Assembly: GCA_012514855.1 (NCBI GenBank)
Contig: JAAYZL010000501.1
Coordinates: forward strand, 1-8,193
DNA: 8,193 bases
Source of the DNA: Clostridiales bacterium
GTDB lineage: Bacteria; Bacillota_A; Clostridia; Christensenellales; Aristaeellaceae
Direction: 5' to 3'
The notes beneath the pieces were generated by a model that saw only the letters and a program-made list of their open reading frames with translations, made no database searches and had not been told where the DNA came from. Shown in pieces: positions 1-6,941 of this stretch (position 1 is its first letter; each line of letters starts with the position of its first letter). The position numbers and the translations under genes are program-made.

Positions 1-1025
1 AGCCCCGTGTTCTGCCGGTCCTCGGTGATGTAGCACATCTTTTTGCGGATCGCGTCCCACGGGTCGCGGAAGTCCATCGGCGCCCCGTCGACCAAAATCT
101 CGCCGGAGGTGCGCTTCGCGCCGCCCATGATAAGCGTCAACAGCTCCGACCGGCCGGAGCCGACCATGCCCGCGAAGCCCAAAATCTGGCCGCGGCAGGC
201 GGTGAAGCTGATGTCCGAGACGCCGTTTCCGCAGAGGTTGCGCGCCTCGATCGCCGCTTTTCCCCGCGGGAAGAACTGGCGGCTGTAGAACGCGCTGACG
301 TCGCGGCCGACCATGTTGCGCACCAGCCCCTGCTCGTCGATCTCGCCCGCGTTCGCGGTCAGTATCTTCATGCCGTCGCGCAGGATCGTGATCCGGTCGG
401 CCAGGCGGAACACCTCGTCCAGGTGGTGCGATATGTAGGCGACCGCGATTCCGGAGGCCGCGACCTTTTTGACGACGTCGAGCAGCATCTCGATCTCCGA
501 GACCGAGAAGCTCGCGGTCGGCTCGTCGAGCACGACGATCTTTCGCTGGAACACGATGGCCTTCGCGATCTCGACGAGCTTCTTTTCGCCGCTGGAGAGC
601 TCGCCGACGAGCGCGTCGGGGCTGAAGCGGCAGCGGAGGTAGTTTAGCGCGTCCTGCGCCTTTTTGCGCATCTCGGCGCGGTTGACGACCATGCCGCGGC
701 CGACGATCTCAAGCCCGGCGAAGATGTTCTCGGTGACGCTCAATTCCGGGAACACGTTGAACTCCTGATAGATCGTCTGGATGCCGAGCTCCAGCGCTAG
801 CCTCGGCGTCAGCACCATCCTCTTCCCCTCGAACTCGACCGAGCCGCCGGGATCGGGCTGATACGCGCCGGACAAAATCTTTATGAGCGTCGACTTTCCC
901 GCGCCGTTTTCGCCGCAGATGCAGTGCACCTCGCCCGGAAACAGGTCGAAGTCGATCCGCGAGAGCGCCTTGACGCCGGGAAAGGTCTTCGAAATGCAAT
1001 TCAACCGGAAAATCGCTTCGGCCAT
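1..1025 (-). CDS. Sugar ABC transporter ATP-binding protein, RbsA/MglA/XylG type (3' end outside window)
   Basis: This is the cytoplasmic ATPase of a carbohydrate importer, powering uptake with a permease and a binding protein not seen here. 341 codons are present and the usual length is about 500, so roughly a third is missing past base 1. The first nucleotide-binding domain has Walker A GENGAGKST (residues 38-46), a signature loop LSSGEKK (143-149), Walker B VVLDEP (164-169) and a following ISHH switch. A second domain begins with the degenerate P-loop GFAGMVGSGRSEL (283-295) and the motif ITEDRQNTG (333-341). Such tandem domains with a degenerate second P-loop are typical of the RbsA family. 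The ATG at 1025 has AAAGGAG 8 nt upstream. It follows the TIM-barrel gene after 85 nt that hold a strong stem-loop. The substrate cannot be read from the sequence; ribose, galactose, xylose or inositol types are all possible. Confidence 0.95.
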   Translation of the reverse strand, partial: MAEAIFRLNCISKTFPGVKALSRIDFDLFPGEVHCICGENGAGKSTLIKILSGAYQPDPGGSVEFEGKRMVLTPRLALELGIQTIYQEFNVFPELSVTENIFAGLEIVGRGMVVNRAEMRKKAQDALNYLRCRFSPDALVGELSSGEKKLVEIAKAIVFQRKIVVLDEPTASFSVSEIEMLLDVVKKVAASGIAVAYISHHLDEVFRLADRITILRDGMKILTANAGEIDEQGLVRNMVGRDVSAFYSRQFFPRGKAAIEARNLCGNGVSDISFTACRGQILGFAGMVGSGRSELLTLIMGGAKRTSGEILVDGAPMDFRDPWDAIRKKMCYITEDRQNTG

Positions 1026-1058
1026 GGAACGCGCTCCTTTGTCCGCTCGGGGAAAGGC

Positions 1059-1100
1059 CGCGCGGCGGGGGAAGCGGCGCAATGCGCACCCCGCCGCGCG
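1059..1100 (-). other. Intercistronic GC stem-loop
   Basis: A perfect 12-bp inverted repeat, CGCGCGGCGGGG at 1059-1070 and its complement at 1089-1100, encloses an 18-nt loop that can itself fold (GCGC, AAT, GCGC at 1077-1087). It lies between the isomerase-like gene and the ABC ATPase gene. In the direction of transcription it is followed by GCCTTTCCCC, not by a U-run, so it is not a standard intrinsic terminator. A role in mRNA stability or in setting the ratio of upstream to downstream expression is inferred. Confidence 0.6.
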
Positions 1101-1110
1101 CGGGCAAAAA

Positions 1111-2103
1111 TCAGGCGTCGGTCTTGATCGCCGAGTCGAACGCGACCTTCGAGACCTCGAAGTTGTACTTTTTCAGGAATTCGCACGCCTCGGTCGCGCC
1201 GTAGACGCGGTCCATGCCGGAGTCCTCCCACTCGACGGACAGCGGGCCCTGATAGCCGCCCTGGTTGAGCACGCGGCAGATGCCGTCGAAGTCCACGTCG
1301 CCGTGGCCGAGCGACACGAAGTTCCAGCCGCGCCTGACGTCTCCGAAGGCGATGTGGGAGCCCAGGCACCCGTTGCGGCCGTTGTAGTTTACCTTGCAGT
1401 CCTTCGCGTGCACGTGATAGACGCGTTCGATGAAGTCCTCGAGGAACATGCACGGGTCGACCATCTGCCACACGAGGTGCGACGGGTCGAAGTTGCAGCC
1501 GAGCGTCTCGCGGTAGTCGAAGGTCTCCAGCAGCTTCTTGAACGTCCAGTAGTCGAACGCGATCTCGCCCGGGTGCACCTCGAGCGCGAACTTGACGCCG
1601 TACTTGTCGAACTCGTCGAAGATCGGCGTCCAGCACTCCCTGACCTCCCGGAAGCCCGCCTCGACCATCTCCTCGGAGGTCTGCGGGAACGAGTAGAAAT
1701 ACTTGAAGATGGGGCTTCCCATGAAGCCGGTGACGACCTTGACGCCCATGTTGAACGCGGCCTTCGCGGTCAGCATCATCTGCTCGGTTCCCCACTTGCG
1801 GATCAATTCCGGCTTTCCGGAGCACTCCGCGGGCGCGAAGCCGTCGAGCCGCGGGTCCCAGAGGTCCGCGACGCACTGGCCCGGCACGTGCGCGGCGATC
1901 GCCCAGCAGCCCAGGCCGTACTTCGCGAGCGTGTCCTTGACCTCCTGCACATAGGCAAGGTCCTCCGAGGCGCGCTTGACGTCGATCGGGCCCCACGTCG
2001 CGAGCTCGAGGCCCTCGTAGCCCATCTGCCTGGCGACCCTGCACAGTTCGTCAAGCGGCAGATCCGCCCACTGGGCGGTGCAAAGCGTAATGGGTCTTGC
2101 CAT
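1111..2103 (-). CDS. Sugar phosphate isomerase/epimerase, xylose-isomerase-like TIM barrel
   Basis: The 330-residue protein belongs by its motifs to the AP-endonuclease-2/xylose-isomerase-like TIM-barrel superfamily. These cytoplasmic, metal-dependent enzymes isomerise, epimerise or dehydrate sugars and inositols. Likely metal and substrate residues are E175 (ALEVHPGE), D206 and H209 (NFDPSHL), H232 (YHVHAKD) and E291 (SVEWED), in the usual order. Two in-frame ATGs exist, at 2109 and 2103. The AGGAGG at 2117-2112 is only 2 nt from the first but 8 nt from the second, so 2103 is the chosen start. It begins 29 nt after the oxidoreductase stop, so the two are almost surely cotranscribed. Pairing with a Gfo/Idh/MocA enzyme recurs in inositol and ketoglycoside catabolism. 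The exact reaction is not readable here. Confidence 0.9.
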   Translation of the reverse strand: MARPITLCTAQWADLPLDELCRVARQMGYEGLELATWGPIDVKRASEDLAYVQEVKDTLAKYGLGCWAIAAHVPGQCVADLWDPRLDGFAPAECSGKPELIRKWGTEQMMLTAKAAFNMGVKVVTGFMGSPIFKYFYSFPQTSEEMVEAGFREVRECWTPIFDEFDKYGVKFALEVHPGEIAFDYWTFKKLLETFDYRETLGCNFDPSHLVWQMVDPCMFLEDFIERVYHVHAKDCKVNYNGRNGCLGSHIAFGDVRRGWNFVSLGHGDVDFDGICRVLNQGGYQGPLSVEWEDSGMDRVYGATEACEFLKKYNFEVSKVAFDSAIKTDA

Positions 2104-2132
2104 GTTCATTTCCTCCTATATGATGTCGTTTT

Positions 2133-3272
2133 TTACAGTTCCACCCATACGTTCCCGCCGCGCGCGGACTTCAGGCACGCCTCGACGAAGCGCACGCCGT
2201 CCGCGCCGTCGGAAACCGTCGGGAAGTCGACCATGTCCTCGGCGAATGTCCCGGCTTCCTTCGCGTGAATGCACTCGAAGAAGCTGCGGTAGAGGTTCGC
2301 CATCGCCTCGATCCAGCCCTCCGGGTGGCCGCTCGGCAGCCTGGCGTACTTCGCCGCGTTCGCGGCGATCGTGCCGTGGCCGCGGTGGTGCTCGGTCAAA
2401 GAGCCGTCCTTCCCGATGACGGTGATCTTCTCCGGCTCCTCCTGGAACCACTGGATCGAGCCGCCGTCGCCGTAGATGCGAACGCGCAGGCTGTTGTCGT
2501 GGCCGATCGCGATCTGGCTCGACCAGTACATGCCGGTCGCGCCGCTTTCGTACTCGACGAGCACGAAGTCGTTGTCGTCGAGAAGCCTTCCGGGGACGAC
2601 CTTGTCCATCTTCGCGAGCACGCGCCTGATCTTGAGTCCGGTCATCATGGCGACGGTGTTCTCGATGTGGGTTCCGATGTCGCCCAGGCAGTTCGTGTCG
2701 CCCGACTGCGCGGGGTCGCAGCGCCACGAGCCCTGCTTGCCGCCCCACTCGCCCTCGTTCGCGAGCCAGCCCTGCGGGTACTCGGCCGCGACGGTGCGGA
2801 TGCGCCCGATGTCGCCCCTCCTGATGATCTCGCGCGCGTGCTTCGCGGTCACGTGGCCCGCGTAGGTGTAGGTCACGAGAAACAGCAGCCCCTTCTCCTT
2901 CGCAATCCGCTCCAATTCAAGCGCCTGCCCGGAGTTCACGCAGAGCGGCTTGTCGCAGCTCACGTGGATGCCGGCCTCGAGGAACGCCCTGCACGCCGCG
3001 TAATGCGAGTTGTTCGGCGTCACGACGACGACGAAGTCGATCCCGTCCTCGCGCTTAGCTTCCGCGGCCGCCATCTCCTCGAAGCTCCGGTACAACCTGT
3101 CCGCAGAGACGCCGAGCGCCGTCCCGGTCTCGAGCGTCCCCTCGTAGCGCCTCGAAAAGCAGCCGGCGACCAATTCCGCCATGCCGTCCAGATTGATCGA
3201 GCGCCGGTGCGCGTCGCCGATGAACGCGCCGGGGCCTCCGCCGACCATGCCGTAGTACAATTTCCTGCCCAT
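2133..3272 (-). CDS. Gfo/Idh/MocA family NAD(P)-dependent oxidoreductase
   Basis: A 379-residue sugar or polyol dehydrogenase of the glucose-fructose oxidoreductase/inositol dehydrogenase family, expected in the cytoplasm. The N-terminal Rossmann fold opens with GGGPGAFIGDAHR (residues 11-23). The active-site lysine motif is CDKPL (K108) and the catalytic Asp/His motif is GDIGTH (D198, H202). The blocks around PQGWL and SSQIAIG fit a well-populated subgroup of about 380 residues, often annotated simply as Gfo/Idh/MocA oxidoreductase. The frame stays open upstream to 3335, but the ATG at 3272 places the Rossmann glycines at the normal distance from the N-terminus and has an AAAGGGCGGG purine stretch before it. 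It is the first gene of the sugar module, preceded by a candidate promoter and a dyad. The substrate is unknown. Confidence 0.93.
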   Translation of the reverse strand: MGRKLYYGMVGGGPGAFIGDAHRRSINLDGMAELVAGCFSRRYEGTLETGTALGVSADRLYRSFEEMAAAEAKREDGIDFVVVVTPNNSHYAACRAFLEAGIHVSCDKPLCVNSGQALELERIAKEKGLLFLVTYTYAGHVTAKHAREIIRRGDIGRIRTVAAEYPQGWLANEGEWGGKQGSWRCDPAQSGDTNCLGDIGTHIENTVAMMTGLKIRRVLAKMDKVVPGRLLDDNDFVLVEYESGATGMYWSSQIAIGHDNSLRVRIYGDGGSIQWFQEEPEKITVIGKDGSLTEHHRGHGTIAANAAKYARLPSGHPEGWIEAMANLYRSFFECIHAKEAGTFAEDMVDFPTVSDGADGVRFVEACLKSARGGNVWVEL

Positions 3273-3333
3273 GAAAACCCGCCCTTTCCGCTTGATCTGT
3301 CCTCGAAAATTCCACTTCCCGGCGCAACGCCCC

Positions 3334-3373
3334 AAATATTTCCGGAATGTTTGGCGTATTCACCGGAATATTT
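3334..3373 (-). promoter_or_regulatory. Imperfect dyad with two ATTCCGG direct repeats; candidate operator or leader hairpin
   Basis: On the minus strand, AAATATTCCGG (3373-3363) is complementary to CCGGAAATATTT (3345-3334) apart from one bulged base, giving an 11-bp arm and a 17-nt loop. The same stretch holds ATTCCGG twice, at 3369-3363 and 3348-3342, exactly 21 bp apart and so on the same face of the helix. It sits between the promoter candidate and the oxidoreductase start. No U-run follows, so it is not a terminator. AraC-family proteins often bind direct repeats about two turns apart. That the regulator encoded next door binds here is inference. Confidence 0.4.
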
Positions 3374-3383
3374 TCCGTATCTT

Positions 3384-3411
3384 ATTGTAGCCATGATACC
3401 ACAGTTAACAA
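3384..3411 (-). promoter_or_regulatory. Candidate sigma-A promoter for the sugar module
   Basis: On the minus strand, TTGTTA (3411-3406) and TACAAT (3389-3384) are separated by 16 bp. They match the sigma-A consensus at 4 of 6 and 5 of 6 positions. Transcription would start near 3377 and give a leader of about 105 nt before the oxidoreductase ATG at 3272. The 189-nt gap around it (3273-3461) is visibly AT-richer than the genes and holds no plausible gene. Confidence 0.4.
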
Positions 3412-3461
3412 AGTAACGCCTGCATGGTTTTGGTTTGGGTTGCAGATTATTTTGTGATTTC

Positions 3462-4430
3462 CTAGAAAAATGGATGGATTTGCGCGGAACTGTCTGCCGC
3501 GTCGAGCTGTTCGAGCACGCGCTGGTAGACCGCGACGAGGTTCACGTAGCTGTGCTCGCCCGCGCCCTCCGGGTCGTTGTCGGAGAAGATCAGCGGCCTC
3601 GACACGAGCCCCTTTTCGCGAAGCTGCGCCGGCGTCATGCCGAATTCCTGCAAAAACGCCTTGTTGAGGTAGCGGTAGTCGGAGTAGCCGCAGTCGACGC
3701 ACACGTCGATCATGCGCATGCGCGTGTTCGTCACCAGGTCGACCGCGCGCTCGAGCCGGAGCCGGTTCACGTATTCGCGAAAGGAGATGCCGAGCTGCTT
3801 TTTGATGAAGTGCGACAGATAGGTCATGTCCATGTTCTCGGCCTTCGAGAGCTCGGCGAGGGACACGTTGTGCGTGTAGTTTTTCTGGATGTAGTCGACG
3901 ATGCTCGTCAGCCTCGCGCGCGTCTTTTCCTCGCCGGTCGGCTTTTCGGCGCTCTGGCTCTCGTAGACGCCGTGGCGCACGATCGCGCAGGCGACCGCGT
4001 TCAGCCCGCTCATCAGCGCGAGCTGGTATCCCTCGCGCTTTTCGCCCATCCAGCGCAGCATGAACGCGAACGCCGCCTTCAGCTCCTGATGCAGCTTCGG
4101 CATCCACTTCGGCACGATGTGGTGCTGCCGGATGCGGATGCGCGAGAGCTGCGGGTAGTAGTCCTTCGAGAAGTTCGGGCTGAACTGCAGGACCAGCAGC
4201 ACGTTCGGGTGCTCGGTGCGAACCAGCGAGTGCGCCTCGTTGCGGTTGACGATGAAGAACTCGCCGGCCTCGACGACGCTGCGCCGCGTGGAGACGTCGA
4301 TCATCACCGACCCCTCCAGCGGCAAGAGGATTTCGATGTCGCTGTGAAAGTGCGTCTGGCGCTTGTAGATCGTCACGACGAACATGCGTATGTCCATGCC
4401 GCCCATGTGCTCGATGAACTCAAATTCCAC
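3462..4430 (-). CDS. AraC family transcriptional regulator with N-terminal cupin sensor
   Basis: A 322-residue DNA-binding regulator. The N-terminal part (about 15-80) has a cupin-like sugar-sensing pattern, with HFHSDIEILLPLEG at residues 27-40 and a later NRNEAHS. The C-terminal part carries the two AraC helix-turn-helix units, VSLAELSKAENMDMTYLSHF (189-208) and about 238-262, ending in the characteristic GMTPAQLRE. About 48 residues (275-322) follow the usual end of the domain, longer than most family members. The start is a GTG at 4430 with AAAGGTGG 7 nt upstream; an ATG at residue 9 lacks a comparable site. It lies 22 nt after the peptidase gene and directly before the sugar module, so local control of that module is likely. 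Ligand and operator are unknown. Confidence 0.93.
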   Translation of the reverse strand: MEFEFIEHMGGMDIRMFVVTIYKRQTHFHSDIEILLPLEGSVMIDVSTRRSVVEAGEFFIVNRNEAHSLVRTEHPNVLLVLQFSPNFSKDYYPQLSRIRIRQHHIVPKWMPKLHQELKAAFAFMLRWMGEKREGYQLALMSGLNAVACAIVRHGVYESQSAEKPTGEEKTRARLTSIVDYIQKNYTHNVSLAELSKAENMDMTYLSHFIKKQLGISFREYVNRLRLERAVDLVTNTRMRMIDVCVDCGYSDYRYLNKAFLQEFGMTPAQLREKGLVSRPLIFSDNDPEGAGEHSYVNLVAVYQRVLEQLDAADSSAQIHPFF

Positions 4431-4452
4431 AGGGTCGCCACCTTTCCGCGGG

Positions 4453-5523
4453 TTATCCGAGCACGCGAAGTTCGTGCGGCAAGCGGTTGAGCGTCTCCGC
4501 GCCGTCCTCGGTGATCAGCACCAAATCCTCCTCGCGCACGCCGAAGCGGCCGGGCAGATAGACGCCGGGCTCGACCGAGAACACCATGCCGGGCTCGGCG
4601 ATCGTCTCGCTCACGGCGCTCGCGTCCGGCGGCTCGTGCACCTCGAGGCCGATGCCGTGGCCGGTGCGGTGGATGAAGTGCGGCCCGTAGCCCGCGTCCT
4701 CGATGACCTTTCTCGCGGCGCGGTCGATTTCCTTCATCATGACGCCCGGCCTTGCCGCCGCGCGGCCCGCGGCGTTCGCCTTGACGACGAGGTCGTGGAC
4801 GCGCCGCTGCTCGTCCGTCGGCTCGCCGAAGAACGCGGTGCGCGTCATGTCGCTGAAATAGCGGTTCCACGAGAGCCCGACGTCCAGGATCACCGAGTCG
4901 CCGGGGCGGAGCTCCGTATTGTCCGTCGAATGGTGCGGCTCGGCGCAGTTCTTGCCGAAGCAGACGAGCGGAGGAAAGCCCGAGCCCGCCCCGAGTTCCT
5001 GCGCGGCGCGCGCGTAGGCGTCGGCGACGCTGCTTTCTGTCGCGCCGGGCACGACGGCCTCCATCGCGCGCGCGATCGCGACGTCGTTTTTGCGCGAACT
5101 CTCCCGCATCAGCGCGATTTCCTCGGCGTCCTTCAACATCCGCGCGTCGTCGACCGGCTTCGAGCCGAGCACCGGGCGGATGTCGCTCCGCGCGTCCATC
5201 AGCCGGATCGTGAACTGGCTCGGCCAGAGCTTGTCGACGCCGATCGCGCCGGGCCGAAGCGCGTCCGCGAGGATTTTCGCGGAGTCCTCGGTGTCGTCGA
5301 ATTCGACGAGCTCCGCGCCGACGTTTCCCTTGAGCGCGAACATCCGGTTCGCGTACAGCCGGACGTCGCCGCTTTTGTGGATGTGGAGCGCCAGCATCCG
5401 CTCCCCCGGCTCGACCCACGCGCCGGTCAGATAGTATACCGACGCGGGCGAACTGACGAGAATCTGTTCGAGGCCCAGCGCCTCCATGCCCCGGACGACG
5501 CGGTTCAGACGGTTTTCCTTCAT
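4453..5523 (-). CDS. M24 family metallopeptidase (Xaa-Pro aminopeptidase/dipeptidase-like)
   Basis: A 356-residue cytoplasmic peptidase with the two-domain layout of prolidases and aminopeptidase P: an N-terminal creatinase-like domain (about 1-130) and a pita-bread catalytic domain. All five metal ligands are present: D214 (ILDVG), D225 (SDMTRT), H289 (TGHGIGLEVHEPP), E318 (SVEPGVYL) and E332 (VREEDLV). The pair H197-H198 in EPHHS fits the substrate histidine. It should cleave peptides with proline next to the N-terminal residue, though related M24 enzymes can have other substrates. The ATG at 5523 has a perfect AGGAGG 7 nt upstream, and this site touches the TAG stop of the preceding methyltransferase gene. 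No signal peptide is visible, and nothing is truncated. Confidence 0.94.
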   Translation of the reverse strand: MKENRLNRVVRGMEALGLEQILVSSPASVYYLTGAWVEPGERMLALHIHKSGDVRLYANRMFALKGNVGAELVEFDDTEDSAKILADALRPGAIGVDKLWPSQFTIRLMDARSDIRPVLGSKPVDDARMLKDAEEIALMRESSRKNDVAIARAMEAVVPGATESSVADAYARAAQELGAGSGFPPLVCFGKNCAEPHHSTDNTELRPGDSVILDVGLSWNRYFSDMTRTAFFGEPTDEQRRVHDLVVKANAAGRAAARPGVMMKEIDRAARKVIEDAGYGPHFIHRTGHGIGLEVHEPPDASAVSETIAEPGMVFSVEPGVYLPGRFGVREEDLVLITEDGAETLNRLPHELRVLG

Positions 5524-5534
5524 CTTATATCCTC

Positions 5535-6140
5535 CTATACTTGTGTATCCGCAGACATTGTCTGCAGTACCCAGTAACCCCCGCTCTTGTCGATCGCCTC
5601 GACGCGCGGGAAAATCTCCGACAGAAACGCCTCGGCGGACTTCGCGCCCTGCTGCTTGCGGATGACGACCACGAGTTTGCCGCCCGGCGCGAGGTATTTT
5701 AGCGCGTCGCGGAACAGGCCGTAGATCACCTGTTTTCCGGCGCGGATCGGCGGGTTCGTCAAAATCCAGTCGAACGGCCCCTCGACGGATTCAAACCCGT
5801 CGCCCCGGACCGCGCGCGCGTTTTTGAGGCCGTTTTGCCGGAGGTTCAGGGCCGCCAGCTCGACCGCGCGCCCGTTGACGTCCGTCAGCACGAACTCGGC
5901 GTCCGGGTACTTCTTCGCGAGCAGCCCGCCGAGCGCGCCCCAGCCGCAGCCGAGGTCGAGCACCCGACCGGAGAGCGCCGGCAGCGCCTCGATCAAGATC
6001 CGCGTGCCGGCGTCGAGCCCGCCGCGCGAGAACACGCCGGCGTCGGTCGCGCACCGGAGCACTTCGCCCAGCGCCGAAATCTCGACGCTTTTTTCGTCGT
6101 GCCTCGAGGACGGCGACGGGGTGTAGTAGTGTTCGGACAT
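5535..6140 (-). CDS. Class I SAM-dependent methyltransferase, RsmC/YbxB-like
   Basis: A 201-residue methyltransferase resembling the single-domain Bacillota relatives of RsmC, the 16S rRNA guanine-N2 (G1207) methyltransferase. Motif I is VLDLGCGWGALGG (about residues 62-74), an acidic motif II follows in FVLTDVN, and the catalytic-loop motif IV is TNPPIRAGK. The NPP motif is the mark of enzymes that methylate exocyclic amino groups of bases. Length and motif fit B. subtilis YbxB as I recall it. Two ATGs lie at 6146 and 6140. The AAAGGA at 6153-6148 is 1 nt from the first and 7 nt from the second, so 6140 is chosen, 2 nt after the stop of the pseudouridine synthase gene. Pairing of two rRNA-modification genes suggests a shared ribosome-assembly role. 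The exact target base is inferred. Confidence 0.9.
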   Translation of the reverse strand: MSEHYYTPSPSSRHDEKSVEISALGEVLRCATDAGVFSRGGLDAGTRILIEALPALSGRVLDLGCGWGALGGLLAKKYPDAEFVLTDVNGRAVELAALNLRQNGLKNARAVRGDGFESVEGPFDWILTNPPIRAGKQVIYGLFRDALKYLAPGGKLVVVIRKQQGAKSAEAFLSEIFPRVEAIDKSGGYWVLQTMSADTQV

Positions 6141-6142
6141 CG

Positions 6143-6856
6143 TCATTTCCTTTCGAGCCCGGCGGCCGCGTACAGCGCCGAGACCTCGGATTCGTTGAGC
6201 ATTCGGAAGCCGCCCTCGGGGAGCGCGGGGTCGAGCGTCACGCCGCCGACCGACAGCCGCTTCAGCGACAGGACCGGGTGGCCGATCGCCGCGAACATCC
6301 GCTTGACCTGATGGAACTTGCCCTCGGTGACGGTCAGGAGCGCGAGCCCGTCGCCTGCGACCTCCAAGCGCGCGGGCTTCGCCGTGAAGTCCGAAAGCCG
6401 CACGCCCTCGGCGAACATCCGCGCGTCGTCCGCGCCCGGGGTGCCCTCGACCTCGGCGAGGTAGACCTTTTCGACCGTCCGCTTCGGCGAGATCAGCCGG
6501 TGCAGGAGCTCGCCGTCGGTCGTGAACAGCAACAGCCCCGTGACGTCCTTGTCGAGCCGGCCGACCGGCGACGGATCGCGGCGGCGGAACTCGTCCGGCA
6601 GCAGCGAAAACACCGTGTCGCTCACATTGTCCCTCGCGGCGGTCACGACGCCCGCGGGCTTGTTGAGCATCAGGTGCAGTTCGCCGGGCGGTTCGAGCGG
6701 GCGGCCGTCGACGAGCACGTCCTTCGCCTCCGCGTGCATTCCCGCGTCGCGGACGACCTCGCCCCCGACCCGCACGCGCCCCGCCCGGATCGCGCCCCGC
6801 GCCTCCGCGCGCGAAACGCCGGTCGCCGAGAGCAGCCTGTCCAGCCGCACGGGCAT
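6143..6856 (-). CDS. rsuA: 16S rRNA pseudouridine synthase, RsuA family
   Basis: A 237-residue enzyme that converts a uridine in rRNA to pseudouridine. The N-terminal S4 RNA-binding domain (about 3-50) begins RLDRLLSATGVSRAEAR. The catalytic domain has the family motif PVGRLDKDVTGLLL with nucleophile D102, then the conserved segment EGKFHQVKRM. HQVKRM is typical of the RsuA branch (16S position 516), whereas RluB and RluF relatives usually have a different sequence there. That assignment rests on motif recognition alone. The ATG at 6856 is preceded by the purine-rich stretch GGAAGGGGAAGGGGGG and, further up, by a promoter candidate. It is the first gene of the minus-strand block and its TGA stop lies 2 nt before the methyltransferase start, so translation is probably coupled. 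Confidence 0.93.
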   Translation of the reverse strand: MPVRLDRLLSATGVSRAEARGAIRAGRVRVGGEVVRDAGMHAEAKDVLVDGRPLEPPGELHLMLNKPAGVVTAARDNVSDTVFSLLPDEFRRRDPSPVGRLDKDVTGLLLFTTDGELLHRLISPKRTVEKVYLAEVEGTPGADDARMFAEGVRLSDFTAKPARLEVAGDGLALLTVTEGKFHQVKRMFAAIGHPVLSLKRLSVGGVTLDPALPEGGFRMLNESEVSALYAAAGLERK

Positions 6857-6878
6857 GCCCCCCTTCCCCTTCCGGATT

Positions 6879-6908
6879 ATTATAACACCGCCAGGGGTTC
6901 CGGCGCAA
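6879..6908 (-). promoter_or_regulatory. Candidate sigma-A promoter upstream of rsuA
   Basis: On the minus strand, a perfect TATAAT (6884-6879) has TTGCGC (6908-6903) 18 bp upstream, a weak -35 with 3 of 6 matches. Transcription would start near 6872, about 16 nt before the ATG, just including the purine-rich ribosome binding site. The 85-nt divergent gap (6857-6941) also serves the plus-strand membrane gene, for which no clear promoter is seen. Confidence 0.5.
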
Positions 6909-6941
6909 GATCAAGCATAGGATAACCCGGAGGTGATCGGG

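Noticed and set aside
1059..1100. The 12-bp stem-loop as an intrinsic terminator
   Set aside because: No U-run follows on either strand. The downstream ATPase gene has its own ribosome binding site but no visible promoter, so full termination here would silence it.
883..2268. Plus-strand 461-codon open frame opposite the ABC and isomerase-like genes
   Set aside because: The translation is a mirror of codon bias on the other strand, without any recognisable fold, and the minus strand has clear families with ribosome binding sites across the same bases.
3273..3335. A 21-residue N-terminal extension of the oxidoreductase from an upstream start at 3335
   Set aside because: The extension would start inside the dyad and has no family match. 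The Rossmann glycine motif fits a start at 3272.
2265..3416. Plus-strand 383-codon open frame opposite the Gfo/Idh/MocA gene
   Set aside because: It is fully antisense to a gene with intact Rossmann and catalytic motifs, and its own product is an Arg/Ala/Val-rich shadow with no motif.
6914..6925. CATAGGAT before the YlbJ-like gene as a sporulation sigma factor -10 element
   Set aside because: It matches the sigma-E -10 only loosely and no suitable -35 is found about 14 bp upstream.
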